Positions 21,560 through 36,500 of a stretch of 64,000 nucleotides of DNA are shown piece by piece. The stretch is from Mermis nigrescens (Eukaryota; Nematoda; Enoplea; Mermithida; Mermithidae): the NCBI GenBank assembly GCA_036768485.1, contig JAVLUZ010000196.1:496001-560000 (forward strand). The letters are read 5' to 3'. How positions within the stretch are numbered: the first letter of the stretch is position 1; every line of letters begins with the position of its first letter. The notes below the pieces were generated by a model, which saw only the letters and a list, made by a program, of their open reading frames with translations, had not been told where the DNA came from and searched no databases. A program made the position numbers and the translations under genes.

Positions 21560-24500
21560 TAGTTTTTAATTGATGAGAGTCTACGTTTGATATTTGGAAT
21601 AAATAGTTTTATCTCAATTTATTCGTCAGGACAAGCCGAGTCTAGATTAGGATTAATCTAGGGACACCTTGACAGCCCTGAATCCAAGAACATTCAAAGG
21701 TGAACCTATGGACTGAGAAATGGAACTGAATGATTTTAAGCTTCTTTTCTGACTAGCTGCGGAAAGTTAAGTTTGATAGGTAGTTTTTAATCGATGAGAG
21801 TCTACGTTTGATATTTGGAATAAATAGTTTTATCTCAATTTATTCGTGGACATGCCGAGTCTAGATTAGGATTAATCTAGGGACACCTTGACAGCCCTGA
21901 ATCCAAGAACTTTCAAAAGTGAACCGATAACCTGAGAAATTGATAAACTGAATGATTTTTAAGCTTCTTTTCCGACTAGCTGCGGAAAGTTAAGTTTGAT
22001 AGGTAGTTTTTAATTGATGAGAGTCTACGTTTGATATTTGGAATAAATAGTTTTATCTCAATTTATTCGTGAACAAGCCGAGTCTAGATTAGGATTAATC
22101 TAGGGACACCTTGACAGCCCTGAATCCAAGAACTTTTAGAGGTGAGCCTATGACCTGAGAAATGGAACTGAATGATTTTGAGCTTCTTTTCCGACTAGCT
22201 GCGGAAAGTTAAGTTTGATAGGTAGTTTTTAATCGATGAGAGTCTACGTTTGAGATTTGGAATAAATAGTTTTATCTCAATTTATTCGTGGACAAGCCGA
22301 GTCTAGATTAGGATTAATCTAGGGACACCTTGACAGCCCTGAATCCCAGAACTTTCAAAAGTGAACCGGTAACCTGAGAAATTGAATGAAGCTGAATGAT
22401 TTTTAAGCTTCCTTTCCGACTAGCTGCAAAAAGTTAAGTTTGATAGGTAGTTTTTAATTGATGAGAGTCTACGTTTGATATTTGGAATAAATAGTTTTAT
22501 CTCAATTTATTCGTGAACAAGCCGAGTCTAGATTAGGATTAATCTAGGGACACCTTGACAGCCCTGAATCCAAGAACTTTTAGAGGTGAGCCTATGACCT
22601 GAGAAATGGAACTGAATGATTTTTGAGCTTCTTTTCCGACTAGCTGCGGAAAGTTAAGTTTGATAGGTAGTTTTTAATCGATGAGAGTCTACGTTTGAGA
22701 TTTGGAATAAATAGTTTTATCTCAATTTATTCGTGGACAAGCCGAGTCTAGATTAGGATTAATCTAGGGACACCTTGACAGCCCTGAATCCCAGAACTTT
22801 CAAAAGTGAACCGGTAACCTGAGAAATTGAATGAAGCTGAATGATTTTTAAGCTTCCTTTCCGACTAGCTGCAAAAAGTTAAGTTTGATAGGTAGTTTTT
22901 AATTGATGAGAGTCTACGTTTGATATTTGGAATAAATAGTTTTATCTCAATTTATTCGTGAACAAGCCGAGTCTAGATTAGGATTAATCTAGGGACACCT
23001 TGACAGCCCTGAATCCAAGAACTTTTAGAGGTGAGCCTATGACCTGAGAAATGGAACTGAATGATTTTTGAGCTTCTTTTCCGACTAGCTGCGGAAAGTT
23101 AAGTTTGATAGGTAGTTTTTAATCGATGAGAGTCTACGTTTGAGATTTGGAATAAATAGTTTTATCTCAATTTATTCGTGGACAAGCCGAGTCTAGATTA
23201 GGATTAATCTAGGGACACCTTGACAGCCCTGAATCCCAGAACTTTCAAAAGTGAACCGGTAACCTGAGAAATTGAATGAAGCTGAATGATTTTTAAGCTT
23301 CCTTTCCGACTAGCTGCAAAAAGTTAAGTTTGATAGGTAGTTTTTAATTGATGAGAGTCTACGTTTGATATTTGGAATAAATAGTTTTATCTCAATTTAT
23401 TCGTGGACAAGCCGAGTCTAGATTAGGATTAATCTAGGGACACCTTGACAGCCCTGAATCCAAGAACTTTCAAAAGTGAACCTATGACCTGAGAAATGAG
23501 AACTGAATGATTTTTAAGCTTCTTTTCCGACTAGCTGCGGAAAGTTAAGTTTGATAGGTAGTTTTTAATCGATGAGAGTCTACGTTTGATATTTGGAATA
23601 AATAGTTTTATCTCAATTTATTCGTGGACAAGCCGAGTCTAGATTAGGATTAATCTAGGGACACCTTGACAGCCCTGAATCCAAGAACTTTCAAAAGTGA
23701 ACCTATGACCTGAGAAATTGAATGAACTGAATGATTTTTAAGCTTCTTTTCCGACTAGCTGCGGAAAGTTAAGTTTGATAGGTAGTTTTTAATCGATGAG
23801 AGTCTACGTTTGATATTTGGAATAAATAGTTTTATCTCAATTTATTCGTGGACATGCCGAGTCTAGATTAGGATTAATCTAGGGACACCTTGACAGCCCT
23901 GAATCCCAGAACTTTCAAAAGTGAACCGATAACCTGAGAAATTGAATGAAACTGAATGATTTTTAAGCTTCTTTTCCGACTAGCTGCGGAAAGTTAAGTT
24001 TGATAGGTAGTTTTTAATTGATGAGAGTCTACGTTTGATATTTGGAATAAATAGTTTTATCTCAATTTATTCGTGGACATGCCGAGTCTAGATTAGGATT
24101 AATCTAGGGACACCTTGACAGCCCTGAATCCAAGAACTTTCAAAAGTGAACCTATGACCTGAGAAATGAGAACTGAATGATTTTTAAGCTTCTTTTCCGA
24201 CTAGCTGCGGAAAGTTAAGTTTGATAGGTAGTTTTTAATCGATGAGAGTCTACGTTTGATATTTGGAATAAATAGTTTTATCTCAATTTATTCGTGGACA
24301 AGCCGAGTCTAGATTAGGATTAATCTAGGGACACCTTGACAGCCCTGAATCCAAGAACTTTCAAAAGTGAACCTATGACCTGAGAAATGAAGAACTGAAT
24401 GATTTTTAAGCTTCTTTTCCGACTAGCTGCGGAAAGTTAAGTTTGATAGGTAGTTTTTAATCGATGAGAGTCTACGTTTGATATTTGGAATAAATAGTTT

Positions 24501-27500
24501 TATCTCAATTTATTCGTGGACAAGCCGAGTCTAGATTAGGATTAATCTAGGGACACCTTGACAGCCCTGAATCCAAGAACTTTCAAAAGTGAACCTATGA
24601 CCTGAGAAATGAAACTGAATGATTTTTAAGCTTCTTTTCCGACTAGCTGCGGAAAGTTAAGTTTGATAGGTAGTTTTTAATCGATGAGAGTCTACGTTTG
24701 ATATTTGGAATAAATAGTTTTATCTCAATTTATTCGTGGACATGCCGAGTCTAGATTAGGATTAATCTAGGGACACCTTGACAGCCCTGAATCCAAGAAC
24801 TTTCAAAAGTGAACCTATGACCTGAGAAATTAATGAAACTGAATGATTTTTAAGCTTCTTTTCCGACTAGCTGCGGAAAGTTAAGTTTGATAGGTAGTTT
24901 TTAATCGATGAGAGTCTACGTTTGATATTTGGAATAAATAGTTTTATCTCAATTTATTCGTGGACATGCCGAGTCTAGATTAGGATTAATCTAGGGACAC
25001 CTTGACAGCCCTGAATCCAAGAACTTTCAAAAGTGAACCGATAACCTAAGAAATTGAATGAAACTGCATGATTTTTAAGCTTCTTTTCCGACTAGCTGCA
25101 GAAAGTTAAGTTTGATAGGTAGTTTTTAATTGATGAGAGTCTACGTTTGATATTTGGAATAAATAGTTTTATCTCAATTTATTCGTGGACATGCCGAGTC
25201 TAGATTAGGATTAATCTAGGGACACCTTGACAGCCCTGAATCCAAGAACTTTCAAAAGTGAACCTATGACCTGAGAAATGAAACTGAATGATTTTTAAGC
25301 TTCTTTTCCGACTAGCTGCGGAAAGTTAAGTTTGATAGGTAGTTTTTAATCGATGAGAGTCTACGTTTGATATTTGGAATAAATAGTTTTATCTCAATTT
25401 ATTCGTGGACAAGCCGAGTCTAGATTAGGATTAATCTAGGGACACCTTGACAGCCCTGAATCCAAGAACTTTCAAAAGTGAACCTATGACCTGAGAAATG
25501 AAACTGAATGATTTTTAAGCTTCTTTTCCGACTAGCTGCGGAAAGTTAAGTTTGATAGGTAGTTTTTAATCGATGAGAGTCTACGTTTGATATTTGGAAT
25601 AAATAGTTTTATCTCAATTTATTCGTGGACATGCCGAGTCTAGATTAGGATTAATCTAGGGACACCTTGACAGCCCTGAATCCAAGAACTTTCAAAAGTG
25701 AACCGATAACCTAAGAAATTGAATGAAACTGCATGATTTTTAAGCTTCTTTTCCGACTAGCTGCAGAAAGTTAAGTTTGATAGGTAGTTTTTAATTGATG
25801 AGAGTCTACGTTTGATATTTGGAATAAATAGTTTTATCTCAATTTATTCGTGGACAAGCCGAGTCTAGATTAGGATTAATCTAGGGACACCTTGACAGCC
25901 CTGAATCCAAGAACTTTCAAAAGTGAACCTATGACCTGAGAAATGAAACTGAATGATTTTTAAGCTTCTTTTCCGACTAGCTGCGGAAAGTTAAGTTTGA
26001 TAGGTAGTTTTTAATCGATGAGAGTCTACGTTTGATATTTGGAATAAATAGTTTTATCTCAATTTATTCGTGGACATGCCGAGTCTAGATTAGGATTAAT
26101 CTAGGGACACCTTGACAGCCCTGAATCCAAGAACTTTCAAAAGTGAACCTATGACCTGAGAAATGAAACTGAATGATTTTTAAGCTTCTTTTCCGACTAG
26201 CTGCGGAAAGTTAAGTTTGATAGGTAGTTTTTAATTGATGAGAGTCTACGTTTGATATTTGGAATAAATAGTTTTATCTCAATTTATTCGTGGACAAGCC
26301 GAGTCTAGATTAGGATTAATCTAGGGACACCTTGACAGCCCTGAATCCAAGAACTTTCAAAAGTGAACCTATGACCTGAGAAATGAAACTGAATGATTTT
26401 TAAGCTTCTTTTCCGACTAGCTGCGGAAAGTTAAGTTTGATAGGTAGTTTTTAATCGATGAGAGTCTACGTTTGATATTTGGAATAAATAGTTTTATCTC
26501 AATTTATTCGTGGACATGCCGAGTCTAGATTAGGATTAATCTAGGGACACCTTGACAGCCCTGAATCCAAGAACTTTCAAAAGTGAACCGATAACCTAAG
26601 AAATTGAATGAAACTGCATGATTTTTAAGCTTCTTTTCCGACTAGCTGCGGAAAGTTAAGTTTGATAGGTAGTTTTTAATTGATGAGAGTCTACGTTTGA
26701 TATTTGGAATAAATAGTTTTATCTCAATTTATTCGTGGACAAGCCGAGTCTAGATTAGGATTAATCTAGGGACACCTTGACAGCCCTGAATCCAAGAACT
26801 TTCAAAAGTGAACCGATAACCTGAGAAATTGAATGAAACTGAATGATTTTTAAGCTTCTTTTCCGACTAGCTGCGGAAAGTTAAGTTTGATAGGTAGTTT
26901 TTAATTGATGAGAGTCTACGTTTGATATTTGGAATAAATAGTTTTATCTCAATTTATTCGTGGACATGCCGAGTCTAGATTAGGATTAATCTAGGGACAC
27001 CTTGACAGCCCTGAATCCAAGAACTTTCAAAAGTGAACCGATAACCTGAGAAATTGAATGAAACTGAATGATTTTTAAGCTTCTTTTCCGACTAGCTGCG
27101 GAAAGTTAAGTTTGATAGGTAGTTTTTAATCGATGAGAGTCTACGTTTGATATTTGGAATAAATAGTTTTATCTCAATTTATTCGTGGACAAGCCGAGTC
27201 TAGATTAGGATTAATCTAGGGACACCTTGACAGCCCTGAATCCAAGAACTTTCAAAAGTGAACCTATGACCTGAGAAATGAAACTGAATGATTTTTAAGC
27301 TTCTTTTCCGACTAGCTGCGGAAAGTTAAGTTTGATAGGTAGTTTTTAATCGATGAGAGTCTACGTTTGATATTTGGAATAAATAGTTTTATCTCAATTT
27401 ATTCGTGGACATGCCGAGTCTAGATTAGGATTAATCTAGGGACACCTTGACAGCCCTGAATCCAAGAACTTTCAAAAGTGAACCGATAACCTAAGAAATT

Positions 27501-30500
27501 GAATGAAACTGCATGATTTTTAAGCTTCTTTTCCGACTAGCTGCAGAAAGTTAAGTTTGATAGGTAGTTTTTAATCGATGAGAGTCTACGTTTGATATTT
27601 GGAATAAATAGTTTTATCTCAATTTATTCGTGGACATGCCGAGTCTAGATTAGGATTAATCTAGGGACACCTTGACAGCCCTGAATCCAAGAACTTTCAA
27701 AAGTGAACCTATGACCTGAGAAATGAAACTGAATGATTTTTAAGCTTCTTTTCCGACTAGCTGCGGAAAGTTAAGTTTGATAGGTAGTTTTTAATCGATG
27801 AGAGTCTACGTTTGATATTTGGAATAAATAGTTTTATCTCAATTTATTCGTGGACATGCCGAGTCTAGATTAGGATTAATCTAGGGACACCTTGACAGCC
27901 CTGAATCCAAGAACTTTCAAAAGTGAACCTATGACCTGAGAAATTGAAACTGAATGATTTTTAAGCTTCTTTTCCGACTAGCTGCGGAAAGTTAAGTTTG
28001 ATAGGTAGTTTTTAATCGATGAGAGTCTACGTTTGATATTTGGAATAAATAGTTTTATCTCAATTTATTCGTGGACATGCCGAGTCTAGATTAGGATTAA
28101 TCTAGGGACACCTTGACAGCCCTGAATCCAAGAACTTTCAAAAGTGAACCGATAACCTGAGAAATTGAATGAAACTGAATGATTTTTAAGCTTCTTTTCC
28201 GACTAGCTGCGGAAAGTTAAGTTTGATAGGTAGTTTTTAATCGATGAGAGTCTACGTTTGATATTTGGAATAAATAGTTTTATCTCAATTTATTCGTGGA
28301 CATGCCGAGTCTAGATTAGGATTAATCTAGGGACACCTTGACAGCCCTGAATCCAAGAACTTTCAAAAGTGAACCGATAACCTAAGAAATTGAATGAAAC
28401 TGCATGATTTTTAAGCTTCTTTTCCGACTAGCTGCAGAAAGTTAAGTTTGATAGGTAGTTTTTAATTGATGAGAGTCTACGTTTGATATTTGGAATAAAT
28501 AGTTTTATCTCAATTTATTCGTGGACATGCCGAGTCTAGATTAGGATTAATCTAGGGACACCTTGACAGCCCTGAATCCAAGAACTTTCAAAAGTGAACC
28601 TATGACCTGAGAAATTAATGAAACTGAATGATTTTTAAGCTTCTTTTCCGACTAGCTGCGGAAAGTTAAGTTTGATAGGTAGTTTTTAATCGATGAGAGT
28701 CTACGTTTGATATTTGGAATAAATAGTTTTATCTCAATTTATTCGTGGACATGCCGAGTCTAGATTAGGATTAATCTAGGGACACCTTGACAGCCCTGAA
28801 TCCAAGAACTTTCAAAAGTGAACCTATGACCTGAGAAATTGAAACTGAATGATTTTTAAGCTTCTTTTCCGACTAGCTGCGGAAAGTTAAGTTTGATAGG
28901 TAGTTTTTAATCGATGAGAGTCTACGTTTGATATTTGGAATAAATAGTTTTATCTCAATTTATTCGTGGACAAGCCGAGTCTAGATTAGGATTAATCTAG
29001 GGACACCTTGACAGCCCTGAATCCAAGAACTTTCAAAAGTGAACCTATGACCTGAGAAATTGAATGAAACTGAATGATTTTTAAGCTTCTTTTCCGACTA
29101 GCTGCGGAAAGTTAAGTTTGATAGGTAGTTTTTAATCGATGAGAGTCTACGTTTGATATTTGGAATAAATAGTTTTATCTCAATTTATTCGTGGACATGC
29201 CGAGTCTAGATTAGGATTAATCTAGGGACACCTTGACAGCCCTGAATCCAAGAACTTTCAAAAGTGAACCGATAACCTGAGAAATTGAATGAAACTGCAT
29301 GATTTTTAAGCTTCTTTTCCGACTAGCTGCAGAAAGTTAAGTTTGATAGGTAGTTTTTAATTGATGAGAGTCTACGTTTGATATTTGGAATAAATAGTTT
29401 TATCTCAATTTATTCGTGGACATGCCGAGTCTAGATTAGGATTAATCTAGGGACACCTTGACAGCCCTGAATCCCAGAACTTTCAAAAGTGAACCGATAA
29501 CCTGAGAAATTGAATGAAACTGAATGATTTTTAAGCTTCTTTTCCGACTAGCTGCGGAAAGTTAAGTTTGATAGGTAGTTTTTAATCGATGAGAGTCTAC
29601 GTTTGATATTTGGAATAAATAGTTTTATCTCAATTTATTCGTGGACAAGCCGAGTCTAGATTAGGATTAATCTAGGGACACCTTGACAGCCCTGAATCCA
29701 AGAACTTTCAAAAGTGAACCTATGACCTGAGAAATGAAACTGAATGATTTTTAAGCTTCTTTTCCGACTAGCTGCGGAAAGTTAAGTTTGATAGGTAGTT
29801 TTTAATCGATGAGAGTCTACGTTTGATATTTGGAATAAATAGTTTTATCTCAATTTATTCGTGGACATGCCGAGTCTAGATTAGGATTAATCTAGGGACA
29901 CCTTGACAGCCCTGAATCCAAGAACTTTCAAAAGTGAACCGATAACCTAAGAAATTGAATGAAACTGAATGATTTTTAAGCTTCTTTTTCCGACTAGCTG
30001 CGGAAAGTTAAGTTTGATAGGTAGTTTTTAATCGATGAGAGTCTACGTTTGATATTTGGAATAAATAGTTTTATCTCAATTTATTCGTGGACATGCCGAG
30101 TCTAGATTAGGATTAATCTAGGGACACCTTGACAGCCCTGAATCCAAGAACTTTCAAAAGTGAACCGATAACCTGAGAAATTGAATGAAACTGAATGATT
30201 TTTAAGCTTCTTTTCCGACTAGCTGCGGAAAGTTAAGTTTGATAGGTAGTTTTTAATCGATGAGAGTCTACGTTTGATATTTGGAATAAATAGTTTTATC
30301 TCAATTTATTCGTGGACATGCCGAGTCTAGATTAGGATTAATCTAGGGACACCTTGACAGCCCTGAATCCCAGAACTTTCAAAAGTGAACCGATAACCTG
30401 AGAAATTGAATGAAACTGAATGATTTTTAAGCTTCTTTTCCGACTAGCTGCGGAAAGTTAAGTTTGATAGGTAGTTTTTAATCGATGAGAGTCTACGTTT

Positions 30501-33500
30501 GATATTTGGAATAAATAGTTTTATCTCAATTTATTCGTGGACAAGCCGAGTCTAGATTAGGATTAATCTAGGGACACCTTGACAGCCCTGAATCCAAGAA
30601 CTTTCAAAAGTGAACCTATGACCTGAGAAATGAAACTGAATGATTTTTAAGCTTCTTTTCCGACTAGCTGCGGAAAGTTAAGTTTGATAGGTAGTTTTTA
30701 ATCGATGAGAGTCTACGTTTGATATTTGGAATAAATAGTTTTATCTCAATTTATTCGTGGACATGCCGAGTCTAGATTAGGATTAATCTAGGGACACCTT
30801 GACAGCCCTGAATCCCAGAACTTTCAAAAGTGAACCGATAACCTAAGAAATTGAATGAAACTGAATGATTTTTAAGCTTCTTTTCCGACTAGCTGCGGAA
30901 AGTTAAGTTTGATAGGTAGTTTTTAATCGATGAGAGTCTACGTTTGATATTTGGAATAAATAGTTTTATCTCAATTTATTCGTGGACATGCCGAGTCTAG
31001 ATTAGGATTAATCTAGGGACACCTTGACAGCCCTGAATCCAAGAACTTTCAAAAGTGAACCGATGACCTGAGAAATTGAATGAACTGAATGATTTTTAAG
31101 CTTCTTTTCCGACTAGCTGCAGAAAGTTAAGTTTGATAGGTAGTTTTTAATCGATGAGAGTCTACGTTTGATATTTGGAATAAATAGTTTTATCTCAATT
31201 TATTCGTGGACATGCCGAGTCTAGATTAGGATTAATCTAGGGACACCTTGACAGCCCTGAATCCCAGAACTTTCAAAAGTGAACCGATAACCTGAGAAAT
31301 TGAATGAAACTGCATGATTTTTAAGCTTCTTTTCCGACTAGCTGCAGAAAGTTAAGTTTGATAGGTAGTTTTTAATTGATGAGAGTCTACGTTTGATATT
31401 TGGAATAAATAGTTTTATCTCAATTTATTCGTGGACAAGCCGAGTCTAGATTAGGATTAATCTAGGGACACCTTGACAGCCCTGAATCCAAGAACTTTCA
31501 AAAGTGAACCTATGACCTGAGAAATGAAACTGAATGATTTTTAAGCTTCTTTTCCGACTAGCTGCGGAAAGTTAAGTTTGATAGGTAGTTTTTAATCGAT
31601 GAGAGTCTACGTTTGATATTTGGAATAAATAGTTTTATCTCAATTTATTTGTGGACATGCCGAGTCTAGATTAGGATTAATCTAGGGACACCTTGACAGC
31701 CCTGAATCCAAGAACTTTCAAAAGTGAACCGATAACCTAAGAAATTGAATGAAACTGCATGATTTTTAAGCTTCTTTTCCGACTAGCTGCGGAAAGTTAA
31801 GTTTGATAGGTAGTTTTTAATTGATGAGAGTCTACGTTTGATATTTGGAATAAATAGTTTTATCTCAATTTATTCGTGGACATGCCGAGTCTAGATTAGG
31901 ATTAATCTAGGGACACCTTGACAGCCCTGAATCCAAGAACTTTCAAAAGTGAACCGATAACCTGAGAAATTGAATGAAACTGAATGATTTTTAAGCTTCT
32001 TTTCCGACTAGCTGCGGAAAGTTAAGTTTGATAGGTAGTTTTTAATCGATGAGAGTCTACGTTTGATATTTGGAATAAATAGTTTTATCTCAATTTATTC
32101 GTGGACAAGCCGAGTCTAGATTAGGATTAATCTAGGGACACCTTGACAGCCCTGAATCCAAGAACTTTCAAAAGTGAACCTATGACCTGAGAAATTAATG
32201 AAACTGAATGATTTTTAAGCTTCTTTTCCGACTAGCTGCGGAAAGTTAAGTTTGATAGGTAGTTTTTAATCGATGAGAGTCTACGTTTGATATTTGGAAT
32301 AAATAGTTTTATCTCAATTTATTCGTGGACATGCCGAGTCTAGATTAGGATTAATCTAGGGACACCTTGACAGCCCTGAATCCCAGAACTTTCAAAAGTG
32401 AACCGATAACCTAAGAAATTGAATGAAACTGCATGATTTTTAAGCTTCTTTTCCGACTAGCTGCAGAAAGTTAAGTTTGATAGGTAGTTTTTAATCGATG
32501 AGAGTCTACGTTTGATATTTGGAATAAATAGTTTTATCTCAATTTATTCGTGGACAAGCCGAGTCTAGATTAGGATTAATCTAGGGACACCTTGACAGCC
32601 CTGAATCCAAGAACTTTCAAAAGTGAACCGATAACCTGAGAAATTGAATGAAACTGAATGATTTTTAAGCTTCTTTTCCGACTAGCTGCGGAAAGTTAAG
32701 TTTGATAGGTAGTTTTTAATCGATGAGAGTCTACGTTTGATATTTGGAATAAATAGTTTTATCTCAATTTATTCGTGGACATGCCGAGTCTAGATTAGGA
32801 TTAATCTAGGGACACCTTGACAGCCCTGAATCCAAGAACTTTCAAAAGTGAACCGATAACCTGAGAAATTGAATGAAACTGAATGATTTTTAAGCTTCTT
32901 TTCCGACTAGCTGCGGAAAGTTAAGTTTGATAGGTAGTTTTTAATTGATGAGAGTCTACGTTTGATATTTGGAATAAATAGTTTTATCTCAATTTATTCG
33001 TGGACAAGCCGAGTCTAGATTAGGATTAATCTAGGGACACCTTGACAGCCCTGAATCCAAGAACTTTCAAAAGTGAACCTATGACCTGAGAAATGAAACT
33101 GAATGATTTTTAAGCTTCTTTTCCGACTAGCTGCGGAAAGTTAAGTTTGATAGGTAGTTTTTAATCGATGAGAGTCTACGTTTGATATTTGGAATAAATA
33201 GTTTTATCTCAATTTATTCGTGGACATGCCGAGTCTAGATTAGGATTAATCTAGGGACACCTTGACAGCCCTGAATCCCAGAACTTTCAAAAGTGAACCG
33301 ATAACCTAAGAAATTGAATGAAACTGCATGATTTTTAAGCTTCTTTTCCGACTAGCTGCGGAAAGTTAAGTTTGATAGGTAGTTTTTAATCGATGAGAGT
33401 CTACGTTTGATATTTGGAATAAATAGTTTTATCTCAATTTATTCGTGGACATGCCGAGTCTAGATTAGGATTAATCTAGGGACACCTTGACAGCCCTGAA

Positions 33501-36500
33501 TCCCAGAACTTTCAAAAGTGAACCGATAACCTAAGAAATTGAATGAAACTGCATGATTTTTAAGCTTCTTTTCCGACTAGCTGCAGAAAGTTAAGTTTGA
33601 TAGGTAGTTTTTAATTGATGAGAGTCTACGTTTGATATTTGGAATAAATAGTTTTATCTCAATTTATTCGTGGACATGCCGAGTCTAGATTAGGATTAAT
33701 CTAGGGACACCTTGACAGCCCTGAATCCCAGAACTTTCAAAAGTGAACCGATAACCTGAGAAATTGAATGAAACTGAATGATTTTTAAGCTTCTTTTCCG
33801 ACTAGCTGCGGAAAGTTAAGTTTGATAGGTAGTTTTTAATCGATGAGAGTCTACGTTTGATATTTGGAATAAATAGTTTTATCTCAATTTATTCGTGGAC
33901 AAGCCGAGTCTAGATTAGGATTAATCTAGGGACACCTTGACAGCCCTGAATCCAAGAACTTTCAAAAGTGAACCTATGACCTGAGAAATGAAACTGAATG
34001 ATTTTTAAGCTTCTTTTCCGACTAGCTGCGGAAAGTTAAGTTTGATAGGTAGTTTTTAATCGATGAGAGTCTACGTTTGATATTTGGAATAAATAGTTTT
34101 ATCTCAATTTATTCGTGGACAAGCCGAGTCTAGATTAGGATTAATCTAGGGACACCTTGACAGCCCTGAATCCAAGAACTTTCAAAAGTGAACCGATAAC
34201 CTAAGAAATTGAATGAAACTGCATGATTTTTAAGCTTCTTTTCCGACTAGCTGCAGAAAGTTAAGTTTGATAGGTAGTTTTTAATTGATGAGAGTCTACG
34301 TTTGATATTTGGAATAAATAGTTTTATCTCAATTTATTCGTGGACATGCCGAGTCTAGATTAGGATTAATCTAGGGACACCTTGACAGCCCTGAATCCCA
34401 GAACTTTCAAAAGTGAACCGATAACCTGAGAAATTGAATGAAACTGAATGATTTTTAAGCTTCTTTTCCGACTAGCTGCGGAAAGTTAAGTTTGATAGGT
34501 AGTTTTTAATCGATGAGAGTCTACGTTTGATATTTGGAATAAATAGTTTTATCTCAATTTATTCGTGGACAAGCCGAGTCTAGATTAGGATTAATCTAGG
34601 GACACCTTGACAGCCCTGAATCCAAGAACTTTCAAAAGTGAACCTATGACCTGAGAAATGAAACTGAATGATTTTTAAGCTTCTTTTCCGACTAGCTGCG
34701 GAAAGTTAAGTTTGATAGGTAGTTTTTAATCGATGAGAGTCTACGTTTGATATTTGGAATAAATAGTTTTATCTCAATTTATTCGTGGACAAGCCGAGTC
34801 TAGATTAGGATTAATCTAGGGACACCTTGACAGCCCTGAATCCAAGAACTTTCAAAAGTGAACCTATGACCTGAGAAATGAAACTGAATGATTTTTAAGC
34901 TTCTTTTCCGACTAGCTGCGGAAAGTTAAGTTTGATAGGTAGTTTTTAATCGATGAGAGTCTACGTTTGATATTTGGAATAAATAGTTTTATCTCAATTT
35001 ATTCGTGGACATGCCGAGTCTAGATTAGGATTAATCTAGGGACACCTTGACAGCCCTGAATCCAAGAACTTTCAAAAGTGAACCGATAACCTGAGAAATT
35101 GAATGAAACTGCATGATTTTTAAGCTTCTTTTCCGACTAGCTGCGGAAAGTTAAGTTTGATAGGTAGTTTTTAATTGATGAGAGTCTACGTTTGATATTT
35201 GGAATAAATAGTTTTATCTCAATTTATTCGTGGACATGCCGAGTCTAGATTAGGATTAATCTAGGGACACCTTGACAGCCCTGAATCCCAGAACTTTCAA
35301 AAGTGAACCGATAACCTGAGAAATTGAATGAAACTGAATGATTTTTAAGCTTCTTTTCCGACTAGCTGCGGAAAGTTAAGTTTGATAGGTAGTTTTTAAT
35401 TGATGAGAGTCTACGTTTGATATTTGGAATAAATAGTTTTATCTCAATTTATTCGTGGACATGCCGAGTCTAGATTAGGATTAATCTAGGGACACCTTGA
35501 CAGCCCTGAATCCCAGAACTTTCAAAAGTGAACCGATAACCTGAGAAATTGAATGAAACTGAATGATTTTTAAGCTTCTTTTCCGACTAGCTGCGGAAAG
35601 TTAAGTTTGATAGGTAGTTTTTAATCGATGAGAGTCTACGTTTGATATTTGGAATAAATAGTTTTATCTCAATTTATTCGTGGACAAGCCGAGTCTAGAT
35701 TAGGATTAATCTAGGGACACCTTGACAGCCCTGAATCCAAGAACTTTCAAAAGTGAACCTATGACCTGAGAAATGAAACTGAATGATTTTTAAGCTTCTT
35801 TTCCGACTAGCTGCGGAAAGTTAAGTTTGATAGGTAGTTTTTAATCGATGAGAGTCTACGTTTGATATTTGGAATAAATAGTTTTATCTCAATTTATTCG
35901 TGGACATGCCGAGTCTAGATTAGGATTAATCTAGGGACACCTTGACAGCCCTGAATCCAAGAACTTTCAAAAGTGAACCGATAACCTGAGAAATTGAATG
36001 AAACTGAATGATTTTTAAGCTTCTTTTCCGACTAGCTGCAGAAAGTTAAGTTTGATAGGTAGTTTTTAATTGATGAGAGTCTACGTTTGATATTTGGAAT
36101 AAATAGTTTTATCTCAATTTATTCGTGGACATGCCGAGTCTAGATTAGGATTAATCTAGGGACACCTTGACAGCCCTGAATCCCAGAACTTTCAAAAGTG
36201 AACCGATAACCTGAGAAATTGAATGAAACTGAATGATTTTTAAGCTTCTTTTCCGACTAGCTGCGGAAAGTTAAGTTTGATAGGTAGTTTTTAATCGATG
36301 AGAGTCTACGTTTGATATTTGGAATAAATAGTTTTATCTCAATTTATTCGTGGACAAGCCGAGTCTAGATTAGGATTAATCTAGGGACACCTTGACAGCC
36401 CTGAATCCAAGAACTTTCAAAAGTGAACCTATGACCTGAGAAATTAATGAAACTGAATGATTTTTAAGCTTCTTTTCCGACTAGCTGCGGAAAGTTAAGT

